Shown here: positions 7,598 through 17,045 of the stretch, one piece after another
How positions within the stretch are numbered: the stretch's first letter is position 1
How the letters are laid out: each line of letters begins with the position of its first letter
From: CAZJVD01 sp964549505
Lineage (GTDB): Bacteria > Bdellovibrionota > UBA1018 > CAZJVD01
Direction: 5' to 3'
DNA: 64,000 nt
Assembly: GCA_964549505.1 (NCBI GenBank)
Contig: CAZJVD010000010.1
Coordinates: forward strand, 1 to 64,000
Program-made: the position numbers and the translations under genes
Notes under the pieces: generated by a model
Databases searched by the model: none
Seen by the model: the letters and a program-made list of their open reading frames with translations, nothing else
Told to the model about the DNA's origin: nothing

Positions 7598-10208
7598 CGG
7601 CACACGGCTTGGTTCAACATGTGTGTGTGTTGCGCTGGTGATGATGACGTCAGCTTGTGGCGTCCGCGTGAACGAATCAAAGCCCATCACGAAAACACCA
7701 TCACCTGGCGCGGACACGGAGCAGTGTCTTGCAAAATACGGTGAGAAGTTTGGCGCTTACTTTGAGGGGCGTCTCCCCTTTGATCAGATCGCCGAAATGG
7801 AAAATTGTACGGTCAAAGCACTCGACACGTTCGTCATGTATGTTTCGGGTGGTACAAACGAGGGCTATTCGGCTGAAAAGCTGCGACGTTTTTTAGAAGC
7901 GTTTTTTACTGATGGGGAAAAAATTCCACCGAGTCTCATGGCTCGTGTGATGGAACTCAAGCGATCGTTTTTAGGGGGCGACACGGATGTGCTTCGTTAC
8001 GAGGACATTCGAGAGTTTCAGCGTCTCGTGCATGTATCCGCTCGCGAAGCGGAACGTCTTTGGAAGATGATGCCGATTTCGCGTATCGGTTTGCGAGAGC
8101 GCGATCCCACTTATGTTCACGAGACCTTAGAGCTTCTGGCGGGCGCCGTACGCAATATCGGTCGTGCGTTTTCAAAGGGGTCACACACGTACTCGATGGA
8201 CGAGTTTCGCGGTCTTCTGGCTGAACTGGAAAAGAAGGCCGGTTCGGGCGGTGCGAGCGAGAGCCTTCGCTTCGTATACGATCATCTCGATATGTTCGGA
8301 GCGCTCAAGCAGGTGCTCTTAGCGCCTCCTGATAACGCGATCGAAGCCGCGGATTGGTCCGGGTTGTTTGACACGATTGCGGTGGCCTGGACGACGCTCT
8401 TGCGGATTGAGTATCTCTTTGATCACAGGTTACCGATCGATCGCGGGCCGGGTCTCGTGTTTTTACACTTTCTTGCGATGGACCTGCGTGCGCTCAGCGA
8501 GCGGATGATGGAGCGACGTCCCGATGGCACGATTCCGTTTGCGCAGATCGAAAAGTTTGTTGGCAGCGTATTTGGAGCGTCCGGCCTGAGCCAGGAAGAT
8601 TCGGACGAGTGGCGTGTGATTCTCATGGATCTCACGAAAGCCATTGTCGCTCGCCTTGACGATCCTTCTGCGACGGGTCTGACTCGAGGAACGATTCGAG
8701 CTCTGTGGGAAACGCTCGTGTTTCCCATCATCGATACGCAACGCTACCTCGAGAGTTTGTATTTGCCGCGAGGACAGTCGGTCGTGTCTGTCGACGCTAG
8801 CGTCTACACCCGTGGACAGACTCGGGCCGAGCTGACCCGAGGACGCCTCGAGTTAGCGCGGAGTTGGCAGTCAGCGCACTTCCCTGTTTCGTGGTTCCAG
8901 ATGACAGCCGTGCAAGAGGTGATTGAAAAGTCGGTTCCCTACCATCGTGGTGACGAGTACGAGATGTGGTTTCCCTGGGAGACCGGACTACGTGAGGAAC
9001 CGTCGCGGCATGAGTTCTCGTACCGAACGCTTTCGTTGGAAATGGCGGCGCGAACCCTTTTTCAGTTTGCCATCAAGTATTACAGCGCTTCGCATGCGGA
9101 CACGCTCTTGCTCGACGAAGTGAACAACGTCTACATCGATCTGGGTCCGTTAGGACGAAAGGTGAAATTCTTTGATCCCCGGTCCGTTGACCCAGGAAAG
9201 AAGCGTGGACGCGAAGCGGATCTTTTGTTGTTGAACTCCTTTGGCGATGGAAAGCTTACGGTCGAAGAAGGTACCGAGATGCTTCTGATGCTCGTTTCAT
9301 CGAAGTTTCATGGGCATCGCGTTTCACAGAAGGCTCTCGAAGTCTGCCCCATCGCAGGTCCCAGTGAGCTGGCTGCATTGGCTGAGCCGATGCCGGAAGC
9401 CGCGCTGCCATTGATCGATGCCGGATGTTTTCTCAAAGAGTATTTCAATTTAGAGAATGGTCTATGGGATCACATGCCGGGGCTCCGGTCATTCTTTGAG
9501 AGGCTAGGTTCCGAGGACCGGGCGCGATTCAAGGGCTACCTCGAGAGTGTCGCTCGCTCGGTGGACACGAAATACTCCTATATCCATCGGGAGGACTTTA
9601 TCGCTCGCGATCGATTGCTCAAGGAGATCGACAGCGATTTTGAGCCATTTTACCGGGGGCTTGAGAGTAAGTTCTTCATGGCACCGACCACGTCGGATCG
9701 AAAGGACTGGGCTTCCGTCAAAGCGATGGTCGACGAGTTCACGCGAGCGTCCTACAAAGCCGATCTCAGTCTGTCTCAGCGCTCGCAGTTCGAGGAGAGT
9801 CTCAGGTATCTCGCCGAGATCAGTTTCAAGCGTGAGCACATTTGGATCGATCGCAGTGACATCGAAGGTTTCAGTTTGATCCCACAGTACGTCGAATCGG
9901 TGTTTCGACGTTATGATCGTAATCGCGATGGCCTCCTGTCTCGAGTTGAACTCGAGTCTGTGTTTGAAGTGATGCGGTTCTTTCTTGAGAATCTTGGTAT
10001 CGAGGAACTCAAGACCGTCGATGACTACCGATCTTTGTTCTTCTATCTCGTGCGCAATGGCGGCCCGCCTGGAGATGACTGGTATGCAAAGCCAGTTTAT
10101 GCGACGGGCGCTTGGTGGCGCCAACAATGGGGCGAGGGCGATTTGCGAGCCGATCGCATGCGCATGCTTCAGATCTTGTATCTGTTGAAAACTGGCGGAA
10201 AGCCGTAA
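7587..10208 (+). CDS. Large lipoprotein with an EF-hand
   Basis: The 873-residue protein begins with a signal peptide and a lipobox (TSAC, Cys about residue 24), so it should be lipid-anchored in the outer membrane or periplasm. Most of it is helical. Near residues 776-787 there is a canonical EF-hand calcium loop (DRNRDGLLSRVE), and around residue 551 a degenerate one (FGDGKLTVEE). The repeated pattern of charged helices with Asp/Glu-rich turns suggests further decayed EF-hand-like units. I do not recognise the whole family. The 11-base overlap with the upstream beta-barrel gene implies an operon and possibly a complex of barrel and Ca-binding lipoprotein. Confidence 0.75.
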   Translation: MRFNGTRLGSTCVCVALVMMTSACGVRVNESKPITKTPSPGADTEQCLAKYGEKFGAYFEGRLPFDQIAEMENCTVKALDTFVMYVSGGTNEGYSAEKLRRFLEAFFTDGEKIPPSLMARVMELKRSFLGGDTDVLRYEDIREFQRLVHVSAREAERLWKMMPISRIGLRERDPTYVHETLELLAGAVRNIGRAFSKGSHTYSMDEFRGLLAELEKKAGSGGASESLRFVYDHLDMFGALKQVLLAPPDNAIEAADWSGLFDTIAVAWTTLLRIEYLFDHRLPIDRGPGLVFLHFLAMDLRALSERMMERRPDGTIPFAQIEKFVGSVFGASGLSQEDSDEWRVILMDLTKAIVARLDDPSATGLTRGTIRALWETLVFPIIDTQRYLESLYLPRGQSVVSVDASVYTRGQTRAELTRGRLELARSWQSAHFPVSWFQMTAVQEVIEKSVPYHRGDEYEMWFPWETGLREEPSRHEFSYRTLSLEMAARTLFQFAIKYYSASHADTLLLDEVNNVYIDLGPLGRKVKFFDPRSVDPGKKRGREADLLLLNSFGDGKLTVEEGTEMLLMLVSSKFHGHRVSQKALEVCPIAGPSELAALAEPMPEAALPLIDAGCFLKEYFNLENGLWDHMPGLRSFFERLGSEDRARFKGYLESVARSVDTKYSYIHREDFIARDRLLKEIDSDFEPFYRGLESKFFMAPTTSDRKDWASVKAMVDEFTRASYKADLSLSQRSQFEESLRYLAEISFKREHIWIDRSDIEGFSLIPQYVESVFRRYDRNRDGLLSRVELESVFEVMRFFLENLGIEELKTVDDYRSLFFYLVRNGGPPGDDWYAKPVYATGAWWRQQWGEGDLRADRMRMLQILYLLKTGGKP

Positions 10209-10215
10209 AGCTCCG

Positions 10216-10719
10216 TTAGAGTTTACTGCCGAGTGAACGACGTGCCATGGCCTTGTGATATGTCGCGAGTTTTCGCTCGAGTTTTTTAGCGATCGGAAGA
10301 CCGCTGGCAGCCAGAATGCGTGCAGCAAGTAGTCCGGCATTCCACGCGCCGCCAATGGCAACCGTGGCGACGGGAACACCCTTCGGCATCTGAACAATCG
10401 AATAGAGCGCGTCTTGCCCGGCCAAACTTCCGTGAGGAACCGGTACGCCGATCACAGGAAGATCGGTAACCGCTGCGACCATTCCAGGGAGATGTGCTGC
10501 TCCTCCGGCTCCTGCGATGATCACGCGCAAGCCGGTTTTTCGAGCGCGTTTTGCGAAGTCGAGTGTCTCGACGGGCGTGCGATGAACAGAACGAACTTTT
10601 TTTACGAAAGGAATTCCGAACTTCTTGAGAGCATCGGAGGCTCCCTTCATGACGGGCCAATCCGACTCGCTGCCCATGATAACAGCTACCAAAGCCTTCT
10701 TTTCGGTACGGTTTTTCAT
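10216..10719 (-). CDS. purE: N5-carboxyaminoimidazole ribonucleotide mutase PurE
   Basis: PurE converts N5-CAIR to CAIR in de novo purine synthesis. The 167-residue product carries the family motifs: GSESDWPVM at 16-24, the SVHRTP loop at 44-49 (usually SAHRTP), and AGAGGAAHLPGM with the conserved glycines. Length and the SDW motif match the class I bacterial enzyme, which needs PurK to supply N5-CAIR; no purK is in the window. The open frame extends to 10746, but the ATG at 10719 gives a normal N-terminus. It is convergent with the EF-hand lipoprotein gene, only 7 bases away. Confidence 0.93.
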   Translation of the reverse strand: MKNRTEKKALVAVIMGSESDWPVMKGASDALKKFGIPFVKKVRSVHRTPVETLDFAKRARKTGLRVIIAGAGGAAHLPGMVAAVTDLPVIGVPVPHGSLAGQDALYSIVQMPKGVPVATVAIGGAWNAGLLAARILAASGLPIAKKLERKLATYHKAMARRSLGSKL

Positions 10720-11129
10720 TGGGAGCGAAGATACCATATCTGTCACAGTCCATGACGATAATGACGCCTGGTATTACGTCGATCAAAAGAGTTTGATTTA
10801 ATAATGCATTGAATTCATTGCGGAATCATTTTGTTTCAAAGCACGTCTTCGAATTTCTTCTGCGCCGGATTGCCAATCAGGCGCGTGCCTGGTTATCTCG
10901 CGAGTGGGGATGGTCACGGATAAGACCCAAAAGGACACAGTGGGAATTGTCATCACGCTTCAGTTCGGTGGGGGATCGTAACGGCAGTCACAATCATAGC
11001 TCGGGGAAGAAGCTGTGAAGTTTTTCGTGATTGACCTTTCGTCCAAGGAGCCGACGTTAGGGGGAGCTAGTGGGGGATCGTCGCCGTAGTAGTGTGTGCA
11101 GAACAGGTGTAAGGTTCTGCGTTGTAAAC
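10720..11129. other. Intergenic region between purE and the exported HAD cassette
   Basis: This 410-base gap separates two divergent transcription units and should hold both promoters, although I cannot place a convincing -35/-10 pair. It contains a 12-base direct repeat (GTGGGGGATCGT at 10968-10979 and again at 11070-11081, 102 bases apart), which could be a paired regulator site. A plus-strand open frame at 10809-11018 starts with TTG, lacks a ribosome binding site and looks like noise. Confidence 0.4.
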
Positions 11130-12170
11130 ATGAGGGTGGGTATCGCCGCAGCGATACTTGGAGTTCTTGGGACGTCAAGTCCAGTCCATGCCCGGACCTT
11201 TCTTCTTCTTGATGCTGACGACACTATTTTCGAAAGCCGCATTGAGCGTGGCGGGGTTTTCTCAACTCCGATTCGGGTTTTTCGTGTCGACGAGCGAACC
11301 AACACGCTTCAGCCCATCGCACGGGGCCCCGAAACCGTGGATCTGTCGGCGCAAGATTACGAGCGATTACAGTTTTTACTCACACGTGAGGACGGTATCC
11401 CTGGCAGCCAGCAGTCGTTCAAGCTGGAGTCCGGAGCGACAATCATCCCAGCGGAATACCGCCTTATCGCGCCACAGAGTTACATCTTTTTCAATGAAGG
11501 CATGGATGGAACGAACCATCTTTTAGCGCGGTTTAAGCTCGCAGAAAAACAGGCCTCCGCAGAAGAAGGCAAAACCTTTAAGGGCCCGCTCTGGGATCTC
11601 ATGATCAGCTGTCTGAACGATGCCGATTGCGCTCCTGGTTTCGGCGTAGTGACAGCGCGCGGTCACTCCCGGGCAGAATGGGCGGAGTTTTTCCAGTATC
11701 TTAAAGACCACGGTTACATCAAGTATCTGCCGGATGAGCGCCTGATCCACAATGTTGCGCGCCCCGAATACGATCGATTCGGACGCAGCATCACTTCTCG
11801 AAAGCTCGGTCTTGTGTCGGAGTACGCAACGCTTTTGGAGCGGTCACCTTATAGTGCGAACGACCTGCGCCTCAACGCCACAGGCGATAGCACCGCTTTG
11901 TCGCATTATCTAGTCTACGGGGACGATCATACGGACATCGTCGAGGGTATGACGGAGAGGTTTCGCAGTCTTGCGATGGCCCGCCGCGGACCCTACACCG
12001 TGAAGTTTGGAATTGTTCTAGGCGGGAACGCAAAAGAAGTTCGCGATACCGGTCGTCCTCAGTTTGCGATTGTGCAGCCGAGTGGAACATTCCGCGGTGC
12101 CGAATTGTCGGAGATGTTTGGATTTAAGCAGCGGTCGTGCGCTGGGGCGATGAAAGGGGGGCAACCATGA
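11130..12170 (+). CDS. Exported HAD-superfamily protein (first of two)
   Basis: The 347-residue product has a signal peptide (cleavage near VHA/RT), so it acts outside the cytoplasm. It carries the HAD phosphatase motifs: motif I LLLDADDT (Asp28, Asp30, Thr32), motif II VVTARGHS, a downstream lysine in ITSRKLG as candidate motif III, and motif IV YGDDHTD. All catalytic positions appear intact. I choose the ATG at 11130 because the longer open frame only adds a non-hydrophobic extension before the signal peptide. Its TGA overlaps the ATG of the phosphoesterase gene, implying coupled translation. The substrate is unknown; secreted acid phosphatases are a known HAD class, but this one looks distinct. 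Confidence 0.75.
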   Translation: MRVGIAAAILGVLGTSSPVHARTFLLLDADDTIFESRIERGGVFSTPIRVFRVDERTNTLQPIARGPETVDLSAQDYERLQFLLTREDGIPGSQQSFKLESGATIIPAEYRLIAPQSYIFFNEGMDGTNHLLARFKLAEKQASAEEGKTFKGPLWDLMISCLNDADCAPGFGVVTARGHSRAEWAEFFQYLKDHGYIKYLPDERLIHNVARPEYDRFGRSITSRKLGLVSEYATLLERSPYSANDLRLNATGDSTALSHYLVYGDDHTDIVEGMTERFRSLAMARRGPYTVKFGIVLGGNAKEVRDTGRPQFAIVQPSGTFRGAELSEMFGFKQRSCAGAMKGGQP

Positions 12171-14503
12171 GAAGTGTTTTGGGAAAACGGTTTGTTCTTG
12201 CCACACTTTGTGTGGTCGTCTTGGGTGCGTACGAGACGTTTGCAAAAGCTCCTGACGGAAAGCGTTGCCAACAGGGATTGGCGCGTTCGGAGAAGAAACC
12301 GACCCTCGACGTACTCACGGCCCAGTATGCGGAGGCTGCTGCAGAGTGGGTCCAACAGCATCGGGCGATTCCGACCGAGGCTCAGCTCGCGCGAACACTC
12401 AAGATCAAGACACAAGAGCTCCACAGTTTTTTCGCCCGCAAGAGTACGCCCAACAGCGTTCGTGAGTTAGTGGCTTGGGCGCGGGAGCGGGTGCCGGAGG
12501 CGTTCGAGGCATTGCATGCCGAGATGGTGCAGACGGCATCGTTTGACCTCAAAGACGAACTCGTATTGCGTTCTAAGAGTGGGCTCGCCAAGCGGCTCGA
12601 AGTAGCCGAGCGGGATTTTGAACTCATTTTCGGTAGTCCCGACAATCTGCTGAAAGAGATAGCAGAGCTTGCGTCCGCGCGACTGGAGTCTGCGAAACGT
12701 TCGATGGTGCGTTCCTACACGAAAGCGGCGCGCGACTTTGGGCGTACGCCTACGATGGATGAAGTCGCTCTGGTTGTCGGTCTTGAGGCCGATAAACTGG
12801 CCGCGCTTTTTGGTAAAGATCGTCTTTACAAAGATCTCGCTGATCTGAAAAACAGCGCAATGACTCAATCTCCGGAGTCATTCAAGTTCGTCGTCGACAC
12901 CGATATTTTTAACGAAGTCCGCACCGAGGCGATGCTCAAGGCGATCAAGAGCCGCAAACGTTTGATTGTTACGACGGCTGTGGCGGGTAGTCCCGTCAAT
13001 CGTGTTTTCCTGGAAGCGCTTCTCGACTACTGCAAACGTAAAGACGCCGAGATTCTCGTCTATCCGGCCAACATGCAGACAAGTGGATTAGATCCGCTTC
13101 TGCTGAACACGCCGGGCGTTCATGTGATCACGGACAAGACCTTGCTGAATCCATGGCTCACGCTCAATCCAATCAAGATCCTCGCTAAGCACATCAATCC
13201 GTTACAAGGATTAGAACGAATCGGTGCGCGTGGTGAGCGGCAGATTGTTGGGTCTCCGAAGATGCATGCGCGTCCGATTCCGACCCCATCAATGGACAAC
13301 CAAGAGTATCCGCATCTCAATTACTCGACGGGCGCACTGACCGATCCGGTCTACGACGGACGTCGCTATGTACAGGGCCGTACGGATGAAATCGCACACC
13401 AAGATCATGTGCTGGGAGCGCTCATTCTTGAAAAATCAGACGGGCACGGTTTTGCCCCTGAGATTCATGTGGCTGGCCGATATCATATCCGTCGCATCGA
13501 GTTTCTCAGTGGTGAGCAAGGCTTTTCGGATATGGACGTCTTCTACGACGGTGACACCGTAAAACAGGAGCAGCCAGAAGCGCTCATTCTTGGAGACATT
13601 CACGTCGGAGACACCGACGCGACATTGCTAGAGTCGTTAGTGAATCAAGTGCTGCGGTTCAATCCAAAAGTCGTGATGCTTCATGACCTCATGAACGGGC
13701 ACTCGGTGAGTCCACATGAGCGTGACAAGCTCATGACGTTGGCTGAGCGGGCGGGTGCGGGGATGTTGGATCTTCGTAGGGAGCTCTTACAAGTCGTGGC
13801 TTTCGTAAACGCGCTCCTGCGCGCTAGTCCCGGCGCGAGACTTGTCGTCGCTCCGTCCAATCATGATCACTGGTTGACACGTTATTTGGAGAGCGGCCAA
13901 TTCATGAAAGAGCCTCACAATACAAAAATCGGGCTCGAACTTGCGCGAGCTGTGCAGCAAGGCGAGGATCCGCTCGAGTACGCATTGACGCGTCTGGGAG
14001 TTGATTGGGATCGTGAACGCGATCGCGACGCCGAACAGGTGCCTCATATTGATGAGCCAAACCGTGTTGTGTTTCTGCGTCTCGGAGAATCATTCAAGGT
14101 GGGTCCCGATCATCGCAAAGTAGAACTAGGCTTACACGGTGATCGCGGTGCTAATGGCGCGAAAGGTTCGATTCGTTCGTTTCAGCGAGGTGTGGATCGG
14201 ATGGTCTTTGGACACACTCACACGACGGAGTGGTACAACGGCGTTATGAACATCGCGACCTCGACCCGTCGGGTGCTTCCTTACTCACGCGGTGGATTGA
14301 GTAGCTGGATGCAAACGCTGGCTCTGATCAGCGCGCACGGCGAAGCGATGCCCTTGGAGCTGATCGATGGTCGTTGGTACTCTGACGTGAGCGACGAACA
14401 GGTCCGTCCCGCGGATGAGTTTTTTCTTCCAAACTACCCGCGTATTGTTCCGAGACGGAAGTCTCTGAGCGGAGTCGGTCAAGTCGACCAGTACGGCGGT
14501 TGA
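12167..14503 (+). CDS. Exported calcineurin-like phosphoesterase, phage A1-like architecture
   Basis: The 778-residue protein starts at an ATG with a strong Shine-Dalgarno (AAAGGGGGG) and has a signal peptide (to about residue 27). Residues 55-100, 134-170 and 181-228 look like helix-turn-helix-type repeats (for example FGRTPTMDEVALVVGLEADK). A middle domain (about 240-470) contains VTTAVAGSPVN and GSPKMHARPIPTP. The C-terminal part has the metallophosphoesterase signatures: GDIHVGD (Asp477, His479), SNHDHW (Asn565, His566, Asp567), HGD (His657) and GHTH (His683, His685). From memory this domain order matches a family met in phages as T5 A1-like proteins, which are cytoplasmic; an exported copy is unexpected. 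It is flanked by two exported HAD proteins. Substrate unknown. Confidence 0.75.
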   Translation: MRSVLGKRFVLATLCVVVLGAYETFAKAPDGKRCQQGLARSEKKPTLDVLTAQYAEAAAEWVQQHRAIPTEAQLARTLKIKTQELHSFFARKSTPNSVRELVAWARERVPEAFEALHAEMVQTASFDLKDELVLRSKSGLAKRLEVAERDFELIFGSPDNLLKEIAELASARLESAKRSMVRSYTKAARDFGRTPTMDEVALVVGLEADKLAALFGKDRLYKDLADLKNSAMTQSPESFKFVVDTDIFNEVRTEAMLKAIKSRKRLIVTTAVAGSPVNRVFLEALLDYCKRKDAEILVYPANMQTSGLDPLLLNTPGVHVITDKTLLNPWLTLNPIKILAKHINPLQGLERIGARGERQIVGSPKMHARPIPTPSMDNQEYPHLNYSTGALTDPVYDGRRYVQGRTDEIAHQDHVLGALILEKSDGHGFAPEIHVAGRYHIRRIEFLSGEQGFSDMDVFYDGDTVKQEQPEALILGDIHVGDTDATLLESLVNQVLRFNPKVVMLHDLMNGHSVSPHERDKLMTLAERAGAGMLDLRRELLQVVAFVNALLRASPGARLVVAPSNHDHWLTRYLESGQFMKEPHNTKIGLELARAVQQGEDPLEYALTRLGVDWDRERDRDAEQVPHIDEPNRVVFLRLGESFKVGPDHRKVELGLHGDRGANGAKGSIRSFQRGVDRMVFGHTHTTEWYNGVMNIATSTRRVLPYSRGGLSSWMQTLALISAHGEAMPLELIDGRWYSDVSDEQVRPADEFFLPNYPRIVPRRKSLSGVGQVDQYGG

Positions 14504-14545
14504 ACGCGATTGTAAAACCGCGGCAAGCCTGATAAACAATGCACC

Positions 14546-15679
14546 GTGTTAAGACGGTGGCGGGCTCTACTGGCACTCTTTGTTTTTGAAGGTTTGCTTC
14601 TCGCGCCGGGAGGTCATGCGCGTTTGATTCCAGACGGTGTTCCGATCCGAGCTTACTTCTTTGATATCGACGACACCCTGTTGCGCCTTCTGAACTACAT
14701 CTACTTGCGCCACCGATCGAGCGGTCGCGAGATCGGGTTCACATCCGAAGAGTTTGCCGAAGTGCGCTTGCTCATTGGCTCCGATGGTCGCGGTCTTAGC
14801 CAGAACTATGACCTTCGTCTCGGGGGTGACCGCATTCAACCCATCAATATGGCCGACTATGAGTTGTTTGAAGGATCGTTGCGGGAATTCGGCGACACCC
14901 ATGGCGACCATCCCAACTATTTTCTGAAAGGTCTTTTGGAATCATTACGACTTAACAAAGTCGCCCCTGATGCTTTGGGAGTTCCAAGACCAACGTGGCA
15001 AGGGTCGAGTTACGATTCGTATAACGAAGCCGTCTCCCATGAACCGAGTCGTGTGTGGACCTTTGTGAATACGGCGCGACAGCATCGTCGAAGGACTATC
15101 TATACAGGACTCGACATGCTCTATCAGGGCGCGCAAGTCGGTGGTGTTCTGCCCGAAGAAAACATTTGGCCTGTGGGTTCGCCCGAGTTTCCAAGATATT
15201 TTCGTGAGGCTTTTGGAGAGGATCCACCTCCGGGAAACACATGGGATCCGTCGGCGCGAAAACTCCTCGTGATGTCAAAGGTCTTCGATCTCATCGAGAA
15301 GGAAAGAGAAAAACTCCCGCTCGGTCCCGGACAGTTCGATACAGCAGGCTTTTCAGATGATGATCGCGGTAACTTCACAAAAGCGCTGGAGGGTCTGAGT
15401 CCGGACGTCGCGCGGGGTCGCTGGCCGCATATCAAAATCACGCTTTTCTATGTTGGGAGAACGGCGACACACAAACCCAGTGGAGTGGTCTTGGAAACGG
15501 GAAAGGCTCCTCGGCATTTCAGTCTTGAAGGTGGCTTTCGTGATGTTGATCCAGTCTGGAAGCGTCTTTCTAACGACCGCCCCGGCGCCGACCAGTTTGC
15601 GAGCGTGAGTCGTGCGCCGCATGTATTGAGTGACCCTACGATTCGAGCTGCATGTTCGGTCGCACTCGATAAAAAGTAA
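14546..15679 (+). CDS. Exported HAD-superfamily protein (second of two)
   Basis: The 377-residue product starts at a GTG (14546) and has a signal peptide ending near GGHA/RL. HAD motifs are visible: motif I FFDIDDTLL (Asp40, Asp42, Thr44), motif II in FVNTARQHRR, a lysine in RKLLVMSK as motif III, and motif IV FSDDDRGN. It resembles the first HAD protein of the cassette only in these motifs and overall plan, so it is a distant paralogue or an independent recruit. It lies 42 bases after the phosphoesterase and is probably in the same operon. Substrate unknown. Confidence 0.7.
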   Translation: MLRRWRALLALFVFEGLLLAPGGHARLIPDGVPIRAYFFDIDDTLLRLLNYIYLRHRSSGREIGFTSEEFAEVRLLIGSDGRGLSQNYDLRLGGDRIQPINMADYELFEGSLREFGDTHGDHPNYFLKGLLESLRLNKVAPDALGVPRPTWQGSSYDSYNEAVSHEPSRVWTFVNTARQHRRRTIYTGLDMLYQGAQVGGVLPEENIWPVGSPEFPRYFREAFGEDPPPGNTWDPSARKLLVMSKVFDLIEKEREKLPLGPGQFDTAGFSDDDRGNFTKALEGLSPDVARGRWPHIKITLFYVGRTATHKPSGVVLETGKAPRHFSLEGGFRDVDPVWKRLSNDRPGADQFASVSRAPHVLSDPTIRAACSVALDKK

Positions 15680-15695
15680 TCAGCGGAGACACGCC

Positions 15696-16643
15696 CTAGA
15701 AACTTCCGTACGCGAGGCTCTGCTCAATCGCCTTGATCACCACGGGCGTACATTCTTTCTGTGGCATATGCCCGCAGGCTTCGATTTTCTGAAAACTGGC
15801 AATCGGAAGACCTTTCGCTAAGGCTTCGACCGAAGTCGGCGGAACAATCTGATCAGACAGTCCTGCAAGCACAATGGCCGGCGCGCGAACGAGCGCGAGT
15901 TTGTCATCGATGAAGTCACTGTCCTTGATGGCTTCGAGCGTCTTTCTCACGGGTCGCGACCGCAGACGCTTGGCCACAGCTCTGAAAACCGAGTCCGGTA
16001 GGTCAGCGGGTTTTGCGTACGCTCGCTTTTGAAATTCTTTTAAAAGGTCGCTGGTGGGATCAAGAAGCCCTAGGGCCATCTTCGTGGCTTCATCGCGCTT
16101 CGAGCGAAGTCCGGCGGGTGCGAGCAACACAAGACGTTCGACACCTTCAGGCCAGTCGAGCGCCATCCAGAGTGCGATCCAACCGCCGAGACTGTTTCCG
16201 ACCACAACCCATCGGCGACAGACCGGCGCTAAAGCTGTTTTCAGAGCGTCGGCCAGATCGCGCGGTCCGTATCGACCATTTGCGGACGGGCCCGAGCCTT
16301 CAGTTTCCGGAAGATGCACAGCCACCAGGCGAACATTCGACTTCCATGGTCCGAGTGGCGCGCGCGCTTGGGAAAGCAATCGACTCCACGTGTAGGCATC
16401 GTCCCCGAGACCATGAATCAGCGCAATACAGGAGCATGTTTCCGTCGTACCTTCGCAGAAGTCGCGTTCAAACCCCTTGATTCCAGCGCTTTCAAAGGCG
16501 TGAGCGCCCGCCCAATACATCCGCGTTCTCTGCGTAAATTCATAGATTTCTAGTGGAAAAAGGAACTTTGCGAGGAACCCCAGTCCTACGAGAAGAAGCA
16601 TTAATGCGCCTAGTAGCAGACCACGTCGTCGACCCGGATTCAT
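15696..16643 (-). CDS. Membrane-anchored alpha/beta hydrolase
   Basis: The 315-residue product has an N-terminal membrane anchor or uncleaved signal (residues 9-30) followed by an alpha/beta-hydrolase domain. The oxyanion-hole region is LIHGLGDD. The nucleophile elbow is GNSLGG (Ser151), and the acid and histidine are in GLSDQIVP and CGHMPQ near the C-terminus. It is likely a periplasm-facing esterase or lipase-like enzyme of unknown substrate. I start at the ATG at 16643 because GAGGTG lies 7 bases upstream; the GTG at 16652 is less well placed. It is convergent with the exported HAD cassette. Confidence 0.8.
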   Translation of the reverse strand: MNPGRRRGLLLGALMLLLVGLGFLAKFLFPLEIYEFTQRTRMYWAGAHAFESAGIKGFERDFCEGTTETCSCIALIHGLGDDAYTWSRLLSQARAPLGPWKSNVRLVAVHLPETEGSGPSANGRYGPRDLADALKTALAPVCRRWVVVGNSLGGWIALWMALDWPEGVERLVLLAPAGLRSKRDEATKMALGLLDPTSDLLKEFQKRAYAKPADLPDSVFRAVAKRLRSRPVRKTLEAIKDSDFIDDKLALVRAPAIVLAGLSDQIVPPTSVEALAKGLPIASFQKIEACGHMPQKECTPVVIKAIEQSLAYGSF

Positions 16644-16727
16644 TGTTGACACCTCGCCACCTTAGACCATAGATTACGTGCACTTCTTCATTGAGCGCAA
16701 TTTGGGAACGCAATTTAGAAGAAAATT

Positions 16728-16754
16728 CTTGTTTGTCTTGTTTGTCTTGTTTGT
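16728..16754 (+). repeat. Three tandem 9-base repeats before tRNA-fMet
   Basis: CTTGTTTGT occurs three times in perfect tandem, ending 5 bases before the tRNA. A weak promoter (TTGAGC at 16691, 17-base spacer, TTTAGA at 16714) lies just upstream, so the repeats may be in the transcribed 5' leader. Confidence 0.8.
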
Positions 16755-16759
16755 AATGG

Positions 16760-16837
<78 letters not shown>

Positions 16838-16851
16838 ATTTCGCGCAGCAT

Positions 16852-16879
16852 GGGAGTCTGGAGAGAAAATCCGGACCCC
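16852..16879 (+). terminator. Hairpin downstream of tRNA-fMet
   Basis: GGG, a bulged A, and GTCTGG pair with CCGGAC and CCC around a 9-base loop, 15 bases after the tRNA CCA end. There is no T-run, so this is either a weak terminator or a processing signal for the tRNA precursor. Confidence 0.4.
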
Positions 16880-17045
16880 ACACAGCTTCACAATAACCAC
16901 TTAAAATCCAAAAACAACTAAACGAAATCATATGGGAAAGTGTGATTTAGCCCTGCGATTTCTGAGGTTCTCAAGGTTGCGCAAAGTCGCATGAAGGTCA
17001 GCTTCCAGGAAAAGACATGCTCGCAAAACGAAGAAGGAGAAAACC

